Of a stretch of 55,455 bases of DNA, positions 42,339-52,137 are shown piece after piece. The stretch's first letter is position 1, and every line of letters starts with the position of its first letter. The DNA is from an uncultured Clostridia bacterium. GTDB lineage: Bacteria > Bacillota > Clostridia > Lachnospirales > Cellulosilyticaceae. A model generated the notes under the pieces. That model made no database searches and was not told the origin of the DNA. It saw only the letters and a program-made list of their open reading frames with translations. The position numbers and the translations under genes were made by a program. The stretch covers positions 1 through 55,455 of the forward strand of contig CALJNR010000077.1 in assembly GCA_937981575.1 (NCBI GenBank). The letters run 5' to 3'.

Positions 42339-42971
42339 ATGAAAACTACATTACTACTTATCAGGCATGGCGAAACAAGCTGGAATGCCCTTGGCAAGTT
42401 TCAAGGCCGTCAAAATATTGCCTTATCCGAAACAGGCGTGCATCAGGCAAAGCTTCTAAAGAAACGCCTCAGCGGAGACTTTAGTGCTGTTTACTCAAGT
42501 CCTCTTGACCGGGCGCTGCTTACAGCTGAAATAATCTGCAGTGAAACACCTCTTTCCCCACAGCCTGTTCCTGCTTTAACAGAAATTCACTTTGGCAGCT
42601 GGGAAGGCCTGACCTATCATGAAATCAGCCAAAATTACCCTGATCATTTCTTAAAATGGCGTACTGATGAAAAGGTTGCTCCCATGTACGATGGAGAACT
42701 CAGCATATACAGTGTAAGTCTTAGGGCGAGGTCATGTATCATGGAACTTATATCAAAACACCCTGATGAAAAATTAGTTGTTGTTTCACACGGCGGGTTT
42801 ATAAAAGCCGCACTGATTGGACTTTTTAATTGGAATATGACGATGTACCATCAGATAGCTCTAGGAAATACATGTGTCAATACTATTAAATTTGATAAGA
42901 ATAATCTTCCAGTTTTGATGAGCCTTAATGACACAAGCCATCTCAAAACCATAGCTTCTTTAACCATATAA
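42339..42971 (+). CDS. Histidine phosphatase family protein (CobC/GpmB-like)
   Basis: This 210-residue enzyme has the phosphoglycerate-mutase fold: RHGETSWN with nucleophile His10 of LIRHGE, the FQGRQNIALSETG segment typical of the cobalamin phosphatase/GpmB subgroup, and the second His in VVVSHGGF. It is cytosolic, and the substrate is undetermined. It reads away from the cysE operon behind AGGAG, and ends at a hairpin. No cobalamin genes are near, so alpha-ribazole phosphatase is only one option. Confidence 0.88.
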   Translation: MKTTLLLIRHGETSWNALGKFQGRQNIALSETGVHQAKLLKKRLSGDFSAVYSSPLDRALLTAEIICSETPLSPQPVPALTEIHFGSWEGLTYHEISQNYPDHFLKWRTDEKVAPMYDGELSIYSVSLRARSCIMELISKHPDEKLVVVSHGGFIKAALIGLFNWNMTMYHQIALGNTCVNTIKFDKNNLPVLMSLNDTSHLKTIASLTI

Positions 42972-42979
42972 ATACACCT

Positions 42980-43017
42980 ATAAATAGGTTAATCGTTGTT
43001 CTGCTTAACCTATTTAT
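42980..43017. terminator. Terminator between the phosphatase and the tiny membrane protein
   Basis: A 13-bp stem ATAAATAGGTTAA with its complement and a 12-nt loop serves convergent genes; the T-runs are weak. Confidence 0.75.
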
Positions 43018-43028
43018 ATGCTTATCAT

Positions 43029-43178
43029 TTAGCTTTCATGACCATTACCACTGCCGTTACCATTTCCGCATATCACAAATTTTGTTTTTTTGCCTCTTGT
43101 AAGACAAATAACTATGACCATGACAATAACCCAAAACCACTGTTCTTCATAAAAACGCTTTTCTCTTGAATTTTCCAC
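43029..43178 (-). CDS. Tiny single-span membrane protein
   Basis: A product of 49 residues from a GTG at 43178, chosen because GGAGG stands 7 bases before it. It has a charged N-terminus (VENSREKRFYEEQ), one hydrophobic span (WFWVIVMVIVICL), then RGKK and a Gly/Asn-rich tail (GNGNGSGNG). A longer frame reaches 43235 without a better start. It has a shared terminator nearby. Small membrane peptides of this shape are common in clostridia and are often missed. The function is unknown. Confidence 0.5.
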   Translation of the reverse strand: MENSREKRFYEEQWFWVIVMVIVICLTRGKKTKFVICGNGNGSGNGHES

Positions 43179-43441
43179 TTCATTTCCTCCTCGTAATATA
43201 CCTTCTATACATTTTAGTCTAAAAACAACCGACATTTTTTAAAACTTTTGTGATCCTATCCCTTTATTTTTTAATGAGATTGGATTAAAATATAATGATA
43301 GTAACCATTTCGTTAAAAAATGTCATATGTGTTTAATAGGATGTCTGACGTTTTCAAGCAAATATGCTATATCTTAATTATAACTTATTTTTAAATTTTT
43401 GAAATCTGATATATATCTTTATTATAAGCGAGGGAACTGTT

Positions 43442-45100
43442 GTGTCTACAGAAAATATTGCATCTAATTTTATAAGAAATATTGTAACGGAAGACTTAGA
43501 AACGGGCAAACATAAAGAAATTATTACGCGTTTCCCCCCGGAGCCAAATGGCTATCTGCATGTTGGACATGCAAAATCCATTGTACTTAACTTTGGTCTT
43601 GCTGATGAATTTAAGGGCAAAACCAATCTTAGATTTGATGATACTAACCCTGTTAAAGAAGATACCGAATATGTTGAATCCATTAAAGAAGATGTAAAAT
43701 GGCTGGGATTTGACTGGGATAATCTTTACTTTGCTTCTGATTATTTTGACGAAATGTATCAAAGGGCTATTATTCTTATTAAAAAGGGTAAAGCCTATGT
43801 ATGCGATTTAAGCGCTGATGAAATAAAGGAATACCGCGGCACACTTACTGCCCCTGGAAAAGAAAGTCCTTACCGCAGCAGAAGCGCAGAAGAAAACCTC
43901 GATTTATTTGAACGCATGAAAAACGGCGAATTCAAAGACGGAGAAAAAGTACTGCGTGCTAAAATTGATATGGCTTCTCCTAATATTAATATGCGTGATC
44001 CTATTATTTATAGAATTGCCCATGCAACCCATCATAATACAGGTGATAAATGGTGCATTTATCCTATGTATGACTTTGCACATCCGCTTGAAGATGCTAT
44101 AGAAGCTATTACGCATTCTGTCTGCACGCTTGAATTCGAAGCGCATAGACCACTTTATGACTGGTTTGTTAAAGAATGCGAAATGGAAAGCGTGCCAAGA
44201 CAAATTGAGTTCGCAAGACTTAATATGACAAACACGGTTATGAGTAAAAGAAAACTTAAACTTCTAGTTGATGAAAAAATCGTAGACGGCTGGGATGATC
44301 CTCGCATGCCTACTATTGCCGGCCTTAGAAGACGTGGTTATACCCCTGAAGCTATACGCAACTTCTGCCGCGAAATCGGGGTAGCCAAAGCTGACTCTGT
44401 CGTAGACAGTCAGATGCTTGATTTCTTCCTTCGCGAAGACCTTCAGCCAAAAGCAACGCTTGCTATGGCAGTACTTAGACCCCTCAAACTTGTAATCACT
44501 AACTATCCTGAAGGACAAACTGAATTTTTAGAAGTTGAAAATAATGCAAACGACGAATCTGCCGGTACTAGACTTGTACCTTTTTCCAGAGAACTTTATA
44601 TCGAGCAGGAAGACTTTATGGAAGTCCCTGTTAAAAAGTATTTCAGGCTGTTTCCTGGTAACGAAGTAAGGCTTAAGGGAGGTTATTTTGTAACTTGTAC
44701 TGACGTGATCAAAGATGCTGATGGCAACGTGATTGAAGTACATGGGATCTATGATCCTGAAACCAAAAGCGGTTCTGGGTTTACCGGGAGAAAAGTAAAA
44801 GCAACGATTCACTGGGTAGATGCTAACACTGCTGTTCCTGCTGAATTTAGGTTGTTTGAACCTCTTATTCTGGACGATGCTCCTGAAAATGAGGGCAAAC
44901 ATTTCTTAGAACAAATTAATCCAAATTCTCTTACAGTACTCGAAGGCTATACTGAGAATATTGCTTTTAAAGATGCTAAACCACTGGACAAATTTCAACT
45001 TGTTCGAAACGGTTTCTTTACAGTAGATTCAAAATACACAACAAGCAAAAAGCTTGTTTTCAACAGAATCGTTCCATTAAAAAGTTCTTTTAAACTTTAA
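43442..45100 (+). CDS. glnS: Glutaminyl-tRNA synthetase
   Basis: This 552-residue class-Ic synthetase has [16 protein letters not shown] (HIGH variant HVGH), the GlnRS acceptor-binding region, the KMSKS-equivalent [10 protein letters not shown], and the C-terminal anticodon-binding beta-barrels. GlnRS is absent from many Firmicutes that use GatCAB, but several clostridia have it. The start is a GTG at 43442 behind GAGGG. It is monocistronic. I see no T-box in its 200-base leader. Confidence 0.95.
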   Translation: MSTENIASNFIRNIVTEDLETGKHKEIITRFPPEPNGYLHVGHAKSIVLNFGLADEFKGKTNLRFDDTNPVKEDTEYVESIKEDVKWLGFDWDNLYFASDYFDEMYQRAIILIKKGKAYVCDLSADEIKEYRGTLTAPGKESPYRSRSAEENLDLFERMKNGEFKDGEKVLRAKIDMASPNINMRDPIIYRIAHATHHNTGDKWCIYPMYDFAHPLEDAIEAITHSVCTLEFEAHRPLYDWFVKECEMESVPRQIEFARLNMTNTVMSKRKLKLLVDEKIVDGWDDPRMPTIAGLRRRGYTPEAIRNFCREIGVAKADSVVDSQMLDFFLREDLQPKATLAMAVLRPLKLVITNYPEGQTEFLEVENNANDESAGTRLVPFSRELYIEQEDFMEVPVKKYFRLFPGNEVRLKGGYFVTCTDVIKDADGNVIEVHGIYDPETKSGSGFTGRKVKATIHWVDANTAVPAEFRLFEPLILDDAPENEGKHFLEQINPNSLTVLEGYTENIAFKDAKPLDKFQLVRNGFFTVDSKYTTSKKLVFNRIVPLKSSFKL

Positions 45101-45180
45101 TCCAGCCGCTTGGCTGGATGAATAAATAAAATCAGGCATAGTGAAGGCGCTTTTCAGCTTCTTCTTATGCCTGATTTTTA
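45101..45180. terminator. Double hairpin terminator after glnS
   Basis: First TCCAGCC/GGCTGGA (45101-45118), then a stem AAAATCAGGCATA (45128-45140) with its complement at 45166-45178, followed by T's. The second serves convergent transcription from the sucrose phosphorylase operon too. Confidence 0.88.
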
Positions 45181-45273
45181 TCTATCCTCTTTAATATTTT
45201 TAAAATGGTTTATATAGCTAGAACCCCTGCTTTATATATCTACAACTTTCTCTCTTGTTGCTTGGTTCATATC

Positions 45274-46725
45274 TTATAGATCTAACAGCCTCCACACCTT
45301 ATCAGTTGGATCATAATAACTGATTGTAAATGCCTTATCAATCAAGTCTGCTAAAAGCCTTGTTTTAAGCTCCCCTTTTTCCCAGCTGATCTCTAAACGT
45401 CTTTCATCGGTTTGGTCATTAACACTTATTTCCCCATCAAATGCTCCATAAGTATTTCTAAATTCCATGAGATACAGCAGCTTTTTAACCACATCTCTTT
45501 GAACTTCTTCTTCTATTTCCTCTTTTGTATAATAATGCCTGTTAATATCTCTTCCATTTTTTGTCTTTTCTAGAAGTTCTATATCGTTTTTTCCGGCAAA
45601 TAATCCTACATAGTAGACCTGTGGAATCCCTGGAGAAAAAAATTGGATAGCTCTTGCTAAAAGATACGCATCATCATGATCTCCAAGCGCTGAATAATAG
45701 GTACAATTAATCTGATAAATATCTAAATTGTTGTACGCTGTAGAGCTATACTTTTTCTTCACATTTGCTCCTTGTGCATATAAGCTTTCTCTTGTTTGAT
45801 CCATCTCCTCGTCGCTCATCAGGTCTTTTACATCTACTACCCCTATGCCATCATGGGTATCTAGTGTAGTAAACTGCTTTCTCGGGCATATTTTAAGCCA
45901 ATTAACGAGCCTTTTGCTTGTTCCGCCATATAATGCATGAAGCACAAGCATCGGCAGTGCAAAATCATAGACATAATAATCTTTCTCAGCTATTTTCATC
46001 TGTATTGTATAGTGTTCATGTATTTCTGGTAAAATTTTAACTTCATATTCATCTAGTATTTCTTTGCAATATGTAAGTATTTCCCAAGTATCAGGTTCTA
46101 TAAAGAAGCAGTCTGTATCTTCTTTTTTAGTCGCATAAGCAAATGCATCCAACCTGATAATTGAAGCCCCTTTTTCACATAGAAACCTTAAATTTTCTTT
46201 GATAAAGTCCAAGGTTACTTGTTTTCTGATATCTAGGTCAACTTGCTCTTCATCAAATGTACACCATACCTTTTCTGTGGTCCCATCTTCAAAGGTTACA
46301 TCAATATAAGGCGCTCTAGGTTTCCTTTTATAAATTTGATCTATCTGTTTGTCACTTGGATACCCTTTGGACCAAAATTGGCTGTACCTAATAAATAAGT
46401 CGCTGTATCTTGACTCCTTATTATTTGCTATAAAATCTTTAAAGTAGTCAGATGATCTGGAAATATGATTAATCATAAAATCATACATGGTATAATATGA
46501 CTTGCTGATAGCCTCCACATCCTGCCATGTGCCAAATGCCGGATCAACTTCCTGATAAGTCATAGGTGCAAATCCTCTATCTGCTGATGATGGGAAAAAC
46601 GGCAGTATATGTACCCCTGCAACTGCTCGATTTAAGTATTTATCCAATACTGTTTTTAAATCTTTCAAATCACTTCCTATACTATCTGCATAGGTAATTA
46701 ACATAATTTTATTTTGTATATTCAT
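45274..46725 (-). CDS. gtfA: Sucrose phosphorylase (GH13 subfamily 18)
   Basis: This 483-residue cytosolic enzyme splits sucrose (or a related glucoside) with phosphate to glucose-1-phosphate and fructose. The GH13 triad is Asp193 in RLDAFAY, Glu234 in LPEIHEHY and Asp292 in LDTHDGIG. The start is IMLITYADSIG. Length matches GtfA (about 480). Related members act on sucrose-6-phosphate or glucosylglycerate, so exact specificity is not settled. It is the last gene of the ABC sugar operon, as expected if imported sucrose is its substrate. Confidence 0.9.
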   Translation of the reverse strand: MNIQNKIMLITYADSIGSDLKDLKTVLDKYLNRAVAGVHILPFFPSSADRGFAPMTYQEVDPAFGTWQDVEAISKSYYTMYDFMINHISRSSDYFKDFIANNKESRYSDLFIRYSQFWSKGYPSDKQIDQIYKRKPRAPYIDVTFEDGTTEKVWCTFDEEQVDLDIRKQVTLDFIKENLRFLCEKGASIIRLDAFAYATKKEDTDCFFIEPDTWEILTYCKEILDEYEVKILPEIHEHYTIQMKIAEKDYYVYDFALPMLVLHALYGGTSKRLVNWLKICPRKQFTTLDTHDGIGVVDVKDLMSDEEMDQTRESLYAQGANVKKKYSSTAYNNLDIYQINCTYYSALGDHDDAYLLARAIQFFSPGIPQVYYVGLFAGKNDIELLEKTKNGRDINRHYYTKEEIEEEVQRDVVKKLLYLMEFRNTYGAFDGEISVNDQTDERRLEISWEKGELKTRLLADLIDKAFTISYYDPTDKVWRLLDL

Positions 46726-46873
46726 ATTTACGCTCCTATTATGACATTCACTAATCTATTTCTTCTATATACTCATTAAATATCTTTGCAAAACTGGAAA
46801 TTTCATTTTTCTAATCAATCCCTTTTCCCATTTTTACAGTCTATATCTCTTTTTTGTATGCTTGCCTATGGGA

Positions 46874-47704
46874 CTATTTAATAGCTCCTTGGACAACTCC
46901 TTCCAAGATATATTTTTGAAGGAATAAATAAAGAATAAGCACTGGCGTAATGATAAGAACAAGCCCTGCCATCATTAAACCTAGGTCTACGCTGTAAGTT
47001 CCATAAAAATAGAAAGTGGATAGTGGCAGCGTTCTGTCTTTTGCTTCAATAAGTATAAGCGAAGGCAAAAGGAAATCATTCCAAATCCAAAGCACGTCTA
47101 AAATCATAATAGTAAATGTAGTAGGTTTAAGAATAGGCCAGATGATCTTTGTAAAAACCTGAATGCTGTTAGCCCCATCTATTTGTGCTGCTTCTTCAAG
47201 TTCCAAAGGGATCCCTTTGATGAAACCATGATACATAAATACAGCAAGCGGCGCACCAAATCCAATATACATATAAATAAGCGTCCACTTATTCAAAACA
47301 TTAAGCAGTCCGCCATAAATACTGACAAGCGGTATCATCAGTGCCTGAAAAGGCAAAATCATAGCTGCGATCATCCCATAAAACATGAGGTTATTTATAA
47401 CCCATTTCTTTCTGCAGAATAAATAAGCTGTCATTGAGGATGTAAAAATAATAAGACCTACACTTATAATAGTAATAAATAAGGAATTTCCAAATGCTGC
47501 AATATATTTCATCTTTTCAGCGGCACTGATATAATTTTGAATACCTGAATAACCAGTAAGCGTTAAAGGATTAAGGATAATTTCTTTATTAGGTTTAAAT
47601 GAATTCAAAAATACAAAAAGCATCGGCCCTAAGTATAAAAGAAAAAAGGTGCTCAAAATAACAAGTTTAGATAATGCGGTAATCTTCTTTTTACTGCTAT
47701 TCAT
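46874..47704 (-). CDS. Carbohydrate ABC transporter permease (MalG-like)
   Basis: A 276-residue membrane protein with six predicted helices and the EAA loop ELEEAAQIDGANSIQVFTKI that contacts the ATPase. It belongs to the CUT1 family. It overlaps the partner permease by one base (stop/start at 47704) and is followed by the sucrose phosphorylase. The cluster lacks an ATPase gene, which suggests use of a shared MsmK-type ATPase encoded elsewhere. Confidence 0.95.
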   Translation of the reverse strand: MNSSKKKITALSKLVILSTFFLLYLGPMLFVFLNSFKPNKEIILNPLTLTGYSGIQNYISAAEKMKYIAAFGNSLFITIISVGLIIFTSSMTAYLFCRKKWVINNLMFYGMIAAMILPFQALMIPLVSIYGGLLNVLNKWTLIYMYIGFGAPLAVFMYHGFIKGIPLELEEAAQIDGANSIQVFTKIIWPILKPTTFTIMILDVLWIWNDFLLPSLILIEAKDRTLPLSTFYFYGTYSVDLGLMMAGLVLIITPVLILYLFLQKYILEGVVQGAIK

Positions 47705-48588
47705 TAGGCTTCAACCTCCTTCTTTTTACTTAAATAAACCTGTGTAATAGATATGATGGCTACAATAATAAATAATACAACGGCTTGCGCCTGACCTATT
47801 CCATAAGCTCTTTCGTTAAATGCTTTTTTGTAAACATACATTGAAATAAGTTCTGTGGTTTTAAATGGCCCTCCCTTGGTTAATGCAAGGTTGACATCAT
47901 ATACCATAAATGTGCGCTGAAGTGTTAAAAATACTGATATTGTAAAAGAAGGCATAATAAGGGGCATGATGACATGTTTAACTCTAGTCCATCCTTCCGC
48001 TCCGTCAATACTTGCTGCTTCTAAAACATCTTTAGGTACATTTAGAAATCCTGTTATGTAAATAATCATCATATATCCCGAATACTGCCACACAGCTACC
48101 ATCACAAGTGCCCAAAACGCTTGCCCTGGACTAGATAAAAAAGAAGCTTGCAGTGTAGGTATTTCTATGGTTTTTCCCATATAGGTTAATATATTGTTAA
48201 AGAAAAACTGCCACACATAACCTAATGCTACGCCTCCAATTAGATTAGGTGTAAAAAAACCTGCCCTAAAGAAATTTTGACCTTTTGTTCCACTTGTCAA
48301 AATAGCTGCCAGTGAAAAGGATACTGCATTTGTAATTGCCACTGTAAAAATAACATATTTAAATGTGAGTTTTAAAGATTGTATAAACCCTGAATCTTTA
48401 AATATCGTTTTATAGTTCTCAAAGCCAACCATTGCAAAGTTTGAAGCTACACCATCCCAGTTTGTAAATGTCAAAAATAATCCATATAAAAAGGGAATAA
48501 TTATTACCGTAAAAAATGCTAGTGTAACGGGGCCTGCAAATACCGTATAGGTAAAAAGTTTAGTTAATAATGCGTTTTGTTTTTTCAT
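47704..48588 (-). CDS. Carbohydrate ABC transporter permease (MalF-like)
   Basis: A 294-residue, six-helix CUT1 permease with the EAA loop VLEAASIDGAEGWTRVKHVI. It pairs with the MalG-like permease downstream. A hairpin between this gene and the binding-protein gene upstream probably sets a lower level for the permeases than for the binding protein. Confidence 0.95.
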   Translation of the reverse strand: MKKQNALLTKLFTYTVFAGPVTLAFFTVIIIPFLYGLFLTFTNWDGVASNFAMVGFENYKTIFKDSGFIQSLKLTFKYVIFTVAITNAVSFSLAAILTSGTKGQNFFRAGFFTPNLIGGVALGYVWQFFFNNILTYMGKTIEIPTLQASFLSSPGQAFWALVMVAVWQYSGYMMIIYITGFLNVPKDVLEAASIDGAEGWTRVKHVIMPLIMPSFTISVFLTLQRTFMVYDVNLALTKGGPFKTTELISMYVYKKAFNERAYGIGQAQAVVLFIIVAIISITQVYLSKKKEVEA

Positions 48589-48650
48589 ATCACAAGTTCC
48601 CTTCTAATTAGGATATACTACCTATTTGCATTCTTCCTCTTAAGGGTAAA

Positions 48651-48682
48651 TTAGTACACACAATACTGTTTGTGCGTACTAA
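48651..48682 (-). other. Intra-operon hairpin between binding protein and permeases
   Basis: TTAGTACACACA (48651-48662) pairs with TGTGCGTACTAA (48671-48682), 12 pairs with one G-U. There is no T-run after it on minus. It suits an mRNA stabiliser or partial attenuator in the 118-base gap. Confidence 0.65.
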
Positions 48683-48706
48683 TCTCCTCTCTATTTTAGC
48701 TCGTTT

Positions 48707-50059
48707 TTATTTATAATCCCCAGAAGTCCAATATGTAGTAATCTCTGCAAATAATTCTTCTCTTGTTGAGTAATCTCCTAAATATTTCTGCATTGCTGCA
48801 CCTACATCTCCCCAGTGTTTGTTAGATAACATGACACCGATAGATGTTTTTCCATCTTTGATATAAGACTGAATTGACTTTCCTAAAGGATCATTAATTT
48901 CCAAAGTAATGTTTGTAAATGCTGGAATGATTGAACATTCTTCAACAAGTCCTTTTTGACCCTTTGCTTCATAAACGATCCAATTTAAAAATGTTTTTGC
49001 AGCTTCTTGTTGTTCTTTAGAATTTACAGCTGTATCTAAAATAAGAGCTTTAGTTGTTGCTGCTGGCATATGATTATTTCCATAATCAGCTTCATTATTG
49101 CTTACCGGGACAGGGATAAAACCAAATGCTGTATTGTCCCCAGCAAAGTCTTTAATCGGAGACCATGCCCAGTTCCCCATAAACCAGAATCCAACTTTCT
49201 CTGAACCAATTACTTCAGGATTTGTTTCATAAGTCGCTGAAAGCGGATCACTTTTTGCAATATTATACTTTTTCATTACATCAAACGTATCAAGCAATCC
49301 ATTAACAACAGCATTGTCTTTAATTTGAGTACTTCCACCAGCTAGTCCATTTAAAAATGCTTTAATATCTGACATATTGTCTGCTTGCCCACTATATGCA
49401 GTTGTAAAAAGATGTGCACCTAAAGACCAGTCTGCTGATGTGATAACAACCCCTTTTTTACCTGATGCTTCTATCTTTTTAAATGCATCCTCAAGTTCAG
49501 ATGTCGTATTAATTGCCGAAGCATCAACTCCTGCTTCATCCAAAACTGCTTTGTTGTAAATAAGGCCCCATCCTTCTACAGCAAACGGAAAACCAATCAG
49601 CTTATCATCTGCTTTTAATGTATCCAGTGACCCTGGCATAGCATCACTTACCCATTTTTCATCAGATAAATCACTTGCTTTATCTTTAAAAGCTGCCACA
49701 TCTGCTGGATCAAGCATAACAATAGCTGGTGTATTGTTAGCTGCATACATAGTTGTTAATATTTCAGTTGGTGACTGACCTACTGGGCAAGGCATAATTT
49801 CTACTGTAATATTAGGATAATCTTCATTAAATGACTTAGCCATATTTTCCAACTGAGCCTGAATTTCACCTTTTGAATTTAAAAATGCTATTTTAACTGC
49901 TTCACCTTGTCCTGCCTTATCAGTATTAGCTGCTGACTGACTTTCGGATGTCTGATTTTGATTTGATGACACTGCTGGATCTTTCGCGCATCCAACCCCG
50001 AAGCTTAATCCCATTACGCCGCATAATAACAAAGATAATACCTTTTTGGACTTATTCAT
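48707..50059 (-). CDS. Sugar ABC transporter substrate-binding lipoprotein (CUT1)
   Basis: This 450-residue protein has a lipoprotein signal (LLLCGVMGLSFGVGCAKD, acylated Cys24) and the extracellular-solute-binding family 1 fold, with blocks such as YNKAVLDEAGVDASAI and EKVGFWFMGNWAW. It captures the sugar for the two permeases that follow. GGGGG stands before the ATG. It is the first gene of the operon, and its promoter overlaps an operator-like site, pointing to repression by the LacI protein encoded divergently. Confidence 0.93.
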   Translation of the reverse strand: MNKSKKVLSLLLCGVMGLSFGVGCAKDPAVSSNQNQTSESQSAANTDKAGQGEAVKIAFLNSKGEIQAQLENMAKSFNEDYPNITVEIMPCPVGQSPTEILTTMYAANNTPAIVMLDPADVAAFKDKASDLSDEKWVSDAMPGSLDTLKADDKLIGFPFAVEGWGLIYNKAVLDEAGVDASAINTTSELEDAFKKIEASGKKGVVITSADWSLGAHLFTTAYSGQADNMSDIKAFLNGLAGGSTQIKDNAVVNGLLDTFDVMKKYNIAKSDPLSATYETNPEVIGSEKVGFWFMGNWAWSPIKDFAGDNTAFGFIPVPVSNNEADYGNNHMPAATTKALILDTAVNSKEQQEAAKTFLNWIVYEAKGQKGLVEECSIIPAFTNITLEINDPLGKSIQSYIKDGKTSIGVMLSNKHWGDVGAAMQKYLGDYSTREELFAEITTYWTSGDYK

Positions 50060-50100
50060 TTTAATATCCCCCTTGAAAAGTTATTATTGTTTACACCCTA

Positions 50101-50129
50101 ATCATAACTCCCGGGAATTTAATTGTCAA
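50101..50129 (-). promoter_or_regulatory. Sigma-A promoter of the sugar operon
   Basis: On the minus strand TTGACA (50124-50129), 17 bases and TATGAT (50101-50106) give a near-consensus promoter. Its -35 box lies inside an operator-like sequence. Confidence 0.8.
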
Positions 50130-50139
50130 CCGTTTTCAT
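50123..50139. promoter_or_regulatory. LacI-family operator O1 (over the sugar operon -35)
   Basis: TTGTCAACCGTTTTCAT; differs at two bases from the second copy at 50264-50280. Placed on the -35 box, so binding would block the operon promoter. Confidence 0.72.
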
Positions 50140-50263
50140 TATATTTTTATTAATTTTTTGTTTGTTGTTTATATAAAACTAGTATCACCCAGTACTTTTT
50201 AGTGTATTTTTATATCCTTAATCTTATTTTTAGACCCTTTCCTAATACATTATCCACATCTTA

Positions 50264-50280
50264 TTGTTAACCGATTTCAT
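50264..50280. promoter_or_regulatory. LacI-family operator O2
   Basis: TTGTTAACCGATTTCAT; the second copy, 141 bases from O1, toward the lacI-type gene. It could give autoregulation or support a DNA loop with O1. The rest of the 50060-50553 gap is AT-rich; the motif TATGCTATACT recurs at 50306-50316 and 50489-50499 and may represent promoter -10 regions. Confidence 0.7.
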
Positions 50281-50553
50281 TTAATGCTTTATTTTTTTAA
50301 TTAAATATGCTATACTTCTCATATCAAGCATTAATTCTTACCCAAAAACTTCATTTTAATTATTTATATGATAATGAACGTCTATTAAATAAGGTTGGCA
50401 GTTATTCTTCTATTTTCTTTTCATCTACTTCATTGTTAATGTTTTCATAATAAATAGGAGATTTTTGATATACTTTTTTAATATTAAGTATGCTATACTA
50501 AATAAAATTCTTACTTGATTAATTATTACAAAAATTTTTAAGGAGAAATAAAA

Positions 50554-51543
50554 ATGCCAAGCATAAAGGATGTTGCACAACATGCAGGGGTATCTATTAC
50601 TACCGTTTCAAGGGTAATGAATAACTTTCCTAATATCAGCGAAGCTACACGACAAAAAGTTTTTAATAGTATTAAAGTATTAGACTATCACCCGGACTAC
50701 ATTGCTAGGTCCTTATCCAAAAAGCAATCCTTAATTATAGGTGTTATTATCCCGGACTGTTCTCATATGTTTTTCTCTGAGCTGATTAAACATATCGAAA
50801 TGACAGCCCAGGCAAACGGTTATAAGATTCTGGTGTGTAATTCTTTGGATGATAAAGAAAAAGAGCTGTCTTATATTAATATGCTGAAAGAAAAAAGAGT
50901 AGATGGAATCATTATGGGAAGTCACCTGATGAATACTGAAGCCTATAAAAGTATCGATAAACCTATTATTGCATTCGATAGGTTTATCGATGATAAAATT
51001 CCTTATGTGGCCTCTGATAACTTTACCGGAGGAGTTATCGCTACTCAGCATCTAATTAACAAAGGATGTCAAAGGCTGCTTCATATATCAGGTGCATTAA
51101 AGCTTTCTAGCCTAGCTAACAAAAGGGCCGATGGTTTTAAACTTACTTGCATGGAGAATAACATTCCCTATCAAATTGTTGAATATCAGCATACTAAACT
51201 TACTTTTGATTACTACTATAATTTTATCGAGCAAGAAATAAGCCCCCTTCTACCTACAGTAGACGGCGTATTTTGCAGCAGCGACATACTAGCTTATGCT
51301 TTATATGTTTACGCTCTTAATCATAATATCTCTGTCCCGGGTGATCTAAAAATTATCGGCTACGATTATTCACAGTTTACACGAATGCTTCAAAATCCTA
51401 AAATTACAACTATTGCGCAGCCAGTTCATGTTTTAGGTGAATTACTTTGTACTAATCTTATACGTCTAATTGAAGAAGATGAGTCTTCAAGGGTATACAG
51501 TCAAGCTATTGCAGTGGAGCTGATACAAGGAACTACAACTTAA
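50554..51543 (+). CDS. LacI-family transcriptional regulator
   Basis: This 329-residue repressor has an N-terminal helix-turn-helix (IKDVAQHAGVSITTVSRVMN) with the hinge helix HPDYIARSLSKKQS, then a periplasmic-binding-like effector domain (LIIGVIIPDCSHMFF, VDGVFCSSDILAYALY, TTIAQPVHVLG). AAGGAG precedes the ATG. It is divergent from the sucrose phosphorylase/ABC operon and is its likely regulator, with two operator-like sites in between. The effector is probably sucrose or a derivative (inference). Confidence 0.93.
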   Translation: MPSIKDVAQHAGVSITTVSRVMNNFPNISEATRQKVFNSIKVLDYHPDYIARSLSKKQSLIIGVIIPDCSHMFFSELIKHIEMTAQANGYKILVCNSLDDKEKELSYINMLKEKRVDGIIMGSHLMNTEAYKSIDKPIIAFDRFIDDKIPYVASDNFTGGVIATQHLINKGCQRLLHISGALKLSSLANKRADGFKLTCMENNIPYQIVEYQHTKLTFDYYYNFIEQEISPLLPTVDGVFCSSDILAYALYVYALNHNISVPGDLKIIGYDYSQFTRMLQNPKITTIAQPVHVLGELLCTNLIRLIEEDESSRVYSQAIAVELIQGTTT

Positions 51544-51578
51544 AAGGCACAAAGCATATGCTTTGTGCCTTTTAAGTT
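51537..51578. terminator. Palindromic terminator between lacI-type and kinase-like genes
   Basis: A perfect 42-base palindrome (AACTTAAAAGGCACAAAGC and complement, centre ATAT) spans the lacI stop codon. It serves both convergent genes. Confidence 0.9.
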
Positions 51579-51580
51579 AT

Positions 51581-52135
51581 TTATTTTAATAATCTGCTTA
51601 ACGCCTCATCTGCAGCGCTTTCATCATTATTTTCGATTAGATAAATTTCTTCAGACTGCGGAATGCTATGGTCCTTTTGCTTAATATAGGTATCCCAATT
51701 TTCAAGCTTCCATCTATCTCGCTCTGAGTTTCTTGCTCTCATTCTTTGATAAATGAGTGCAAGATCAGTGTGCACCCAGACCAGTATAAGCTCAGCACTA
51801 TATTTAACAAGTCTTTGCTTTAAGTTTTCAATATAAGTTTTATCTCTAAATTCTTTAGTAAAAGGCGCATTAACAATAACGCAGTTATTAAACTCCAGGG
51901 CTTCAAAAGCTATATCTAATATAGCAGTATACTCTGCATCTCGTATATAGGTGTTAAAAAACGCTGAATCTCTATTATAAGGTTCATCGGCTGCCGAATA
52001 TGCAGCTTTTGATAAAGGGATAACTGTATCTTTATCAAGATACACTGGAGATTGGAGCTTACAAGCTATTTTTTTAGCAATAAAGGTTTTTCCGCTAGCC
52101 GGTGGAGAACCTATTAAGAATAATCTCTTTTGCAT
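51581..52135 (-). CDS. P-loop NTPase, zeta-toxin/kinase-like
   Basis: This 184-residue protein has Walker A GSPPASGKT near residues 9-17 and a plausible Asp-containing switch (VYLDKDTVIPL), a lid-type basic stretch (YQRMRARNSERDRW), and the layout of small-molecule kinases such as gluconokinase or AAA_33. No antitoxin is adjacent, so a toxin role is not implied. It starts 2 bases after the GNAT-like gene and is likely co-translated with it. The substrate is unknown. Confidence 0.75.
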   Translation of the reverse strand: MQKRLFLIGSPPASGKTFIAKKIACKLQSPVYLDKDTVIPLSKAAYSAADEPYNRDSAFFNTYIRDAEYTAILDIAFEALEFNNCVIVNAPFTKEFRDKTYIENLKQRLVKYSAELILVWVHTDLALIYQRMRARNSERDRWKLENWDTYIKQKDHSIPQSEEIYLIENNDESAADEALSRLLK

Positions 52136-52137
52136 AA

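Noticed and set aside
50304..50499. Repeated TATGCTATACT as a specific regulatory repeat
   Set aside because: A similar string also occurs ahead of glnS (near 43365); more likely recurring promoter -10 sequence.
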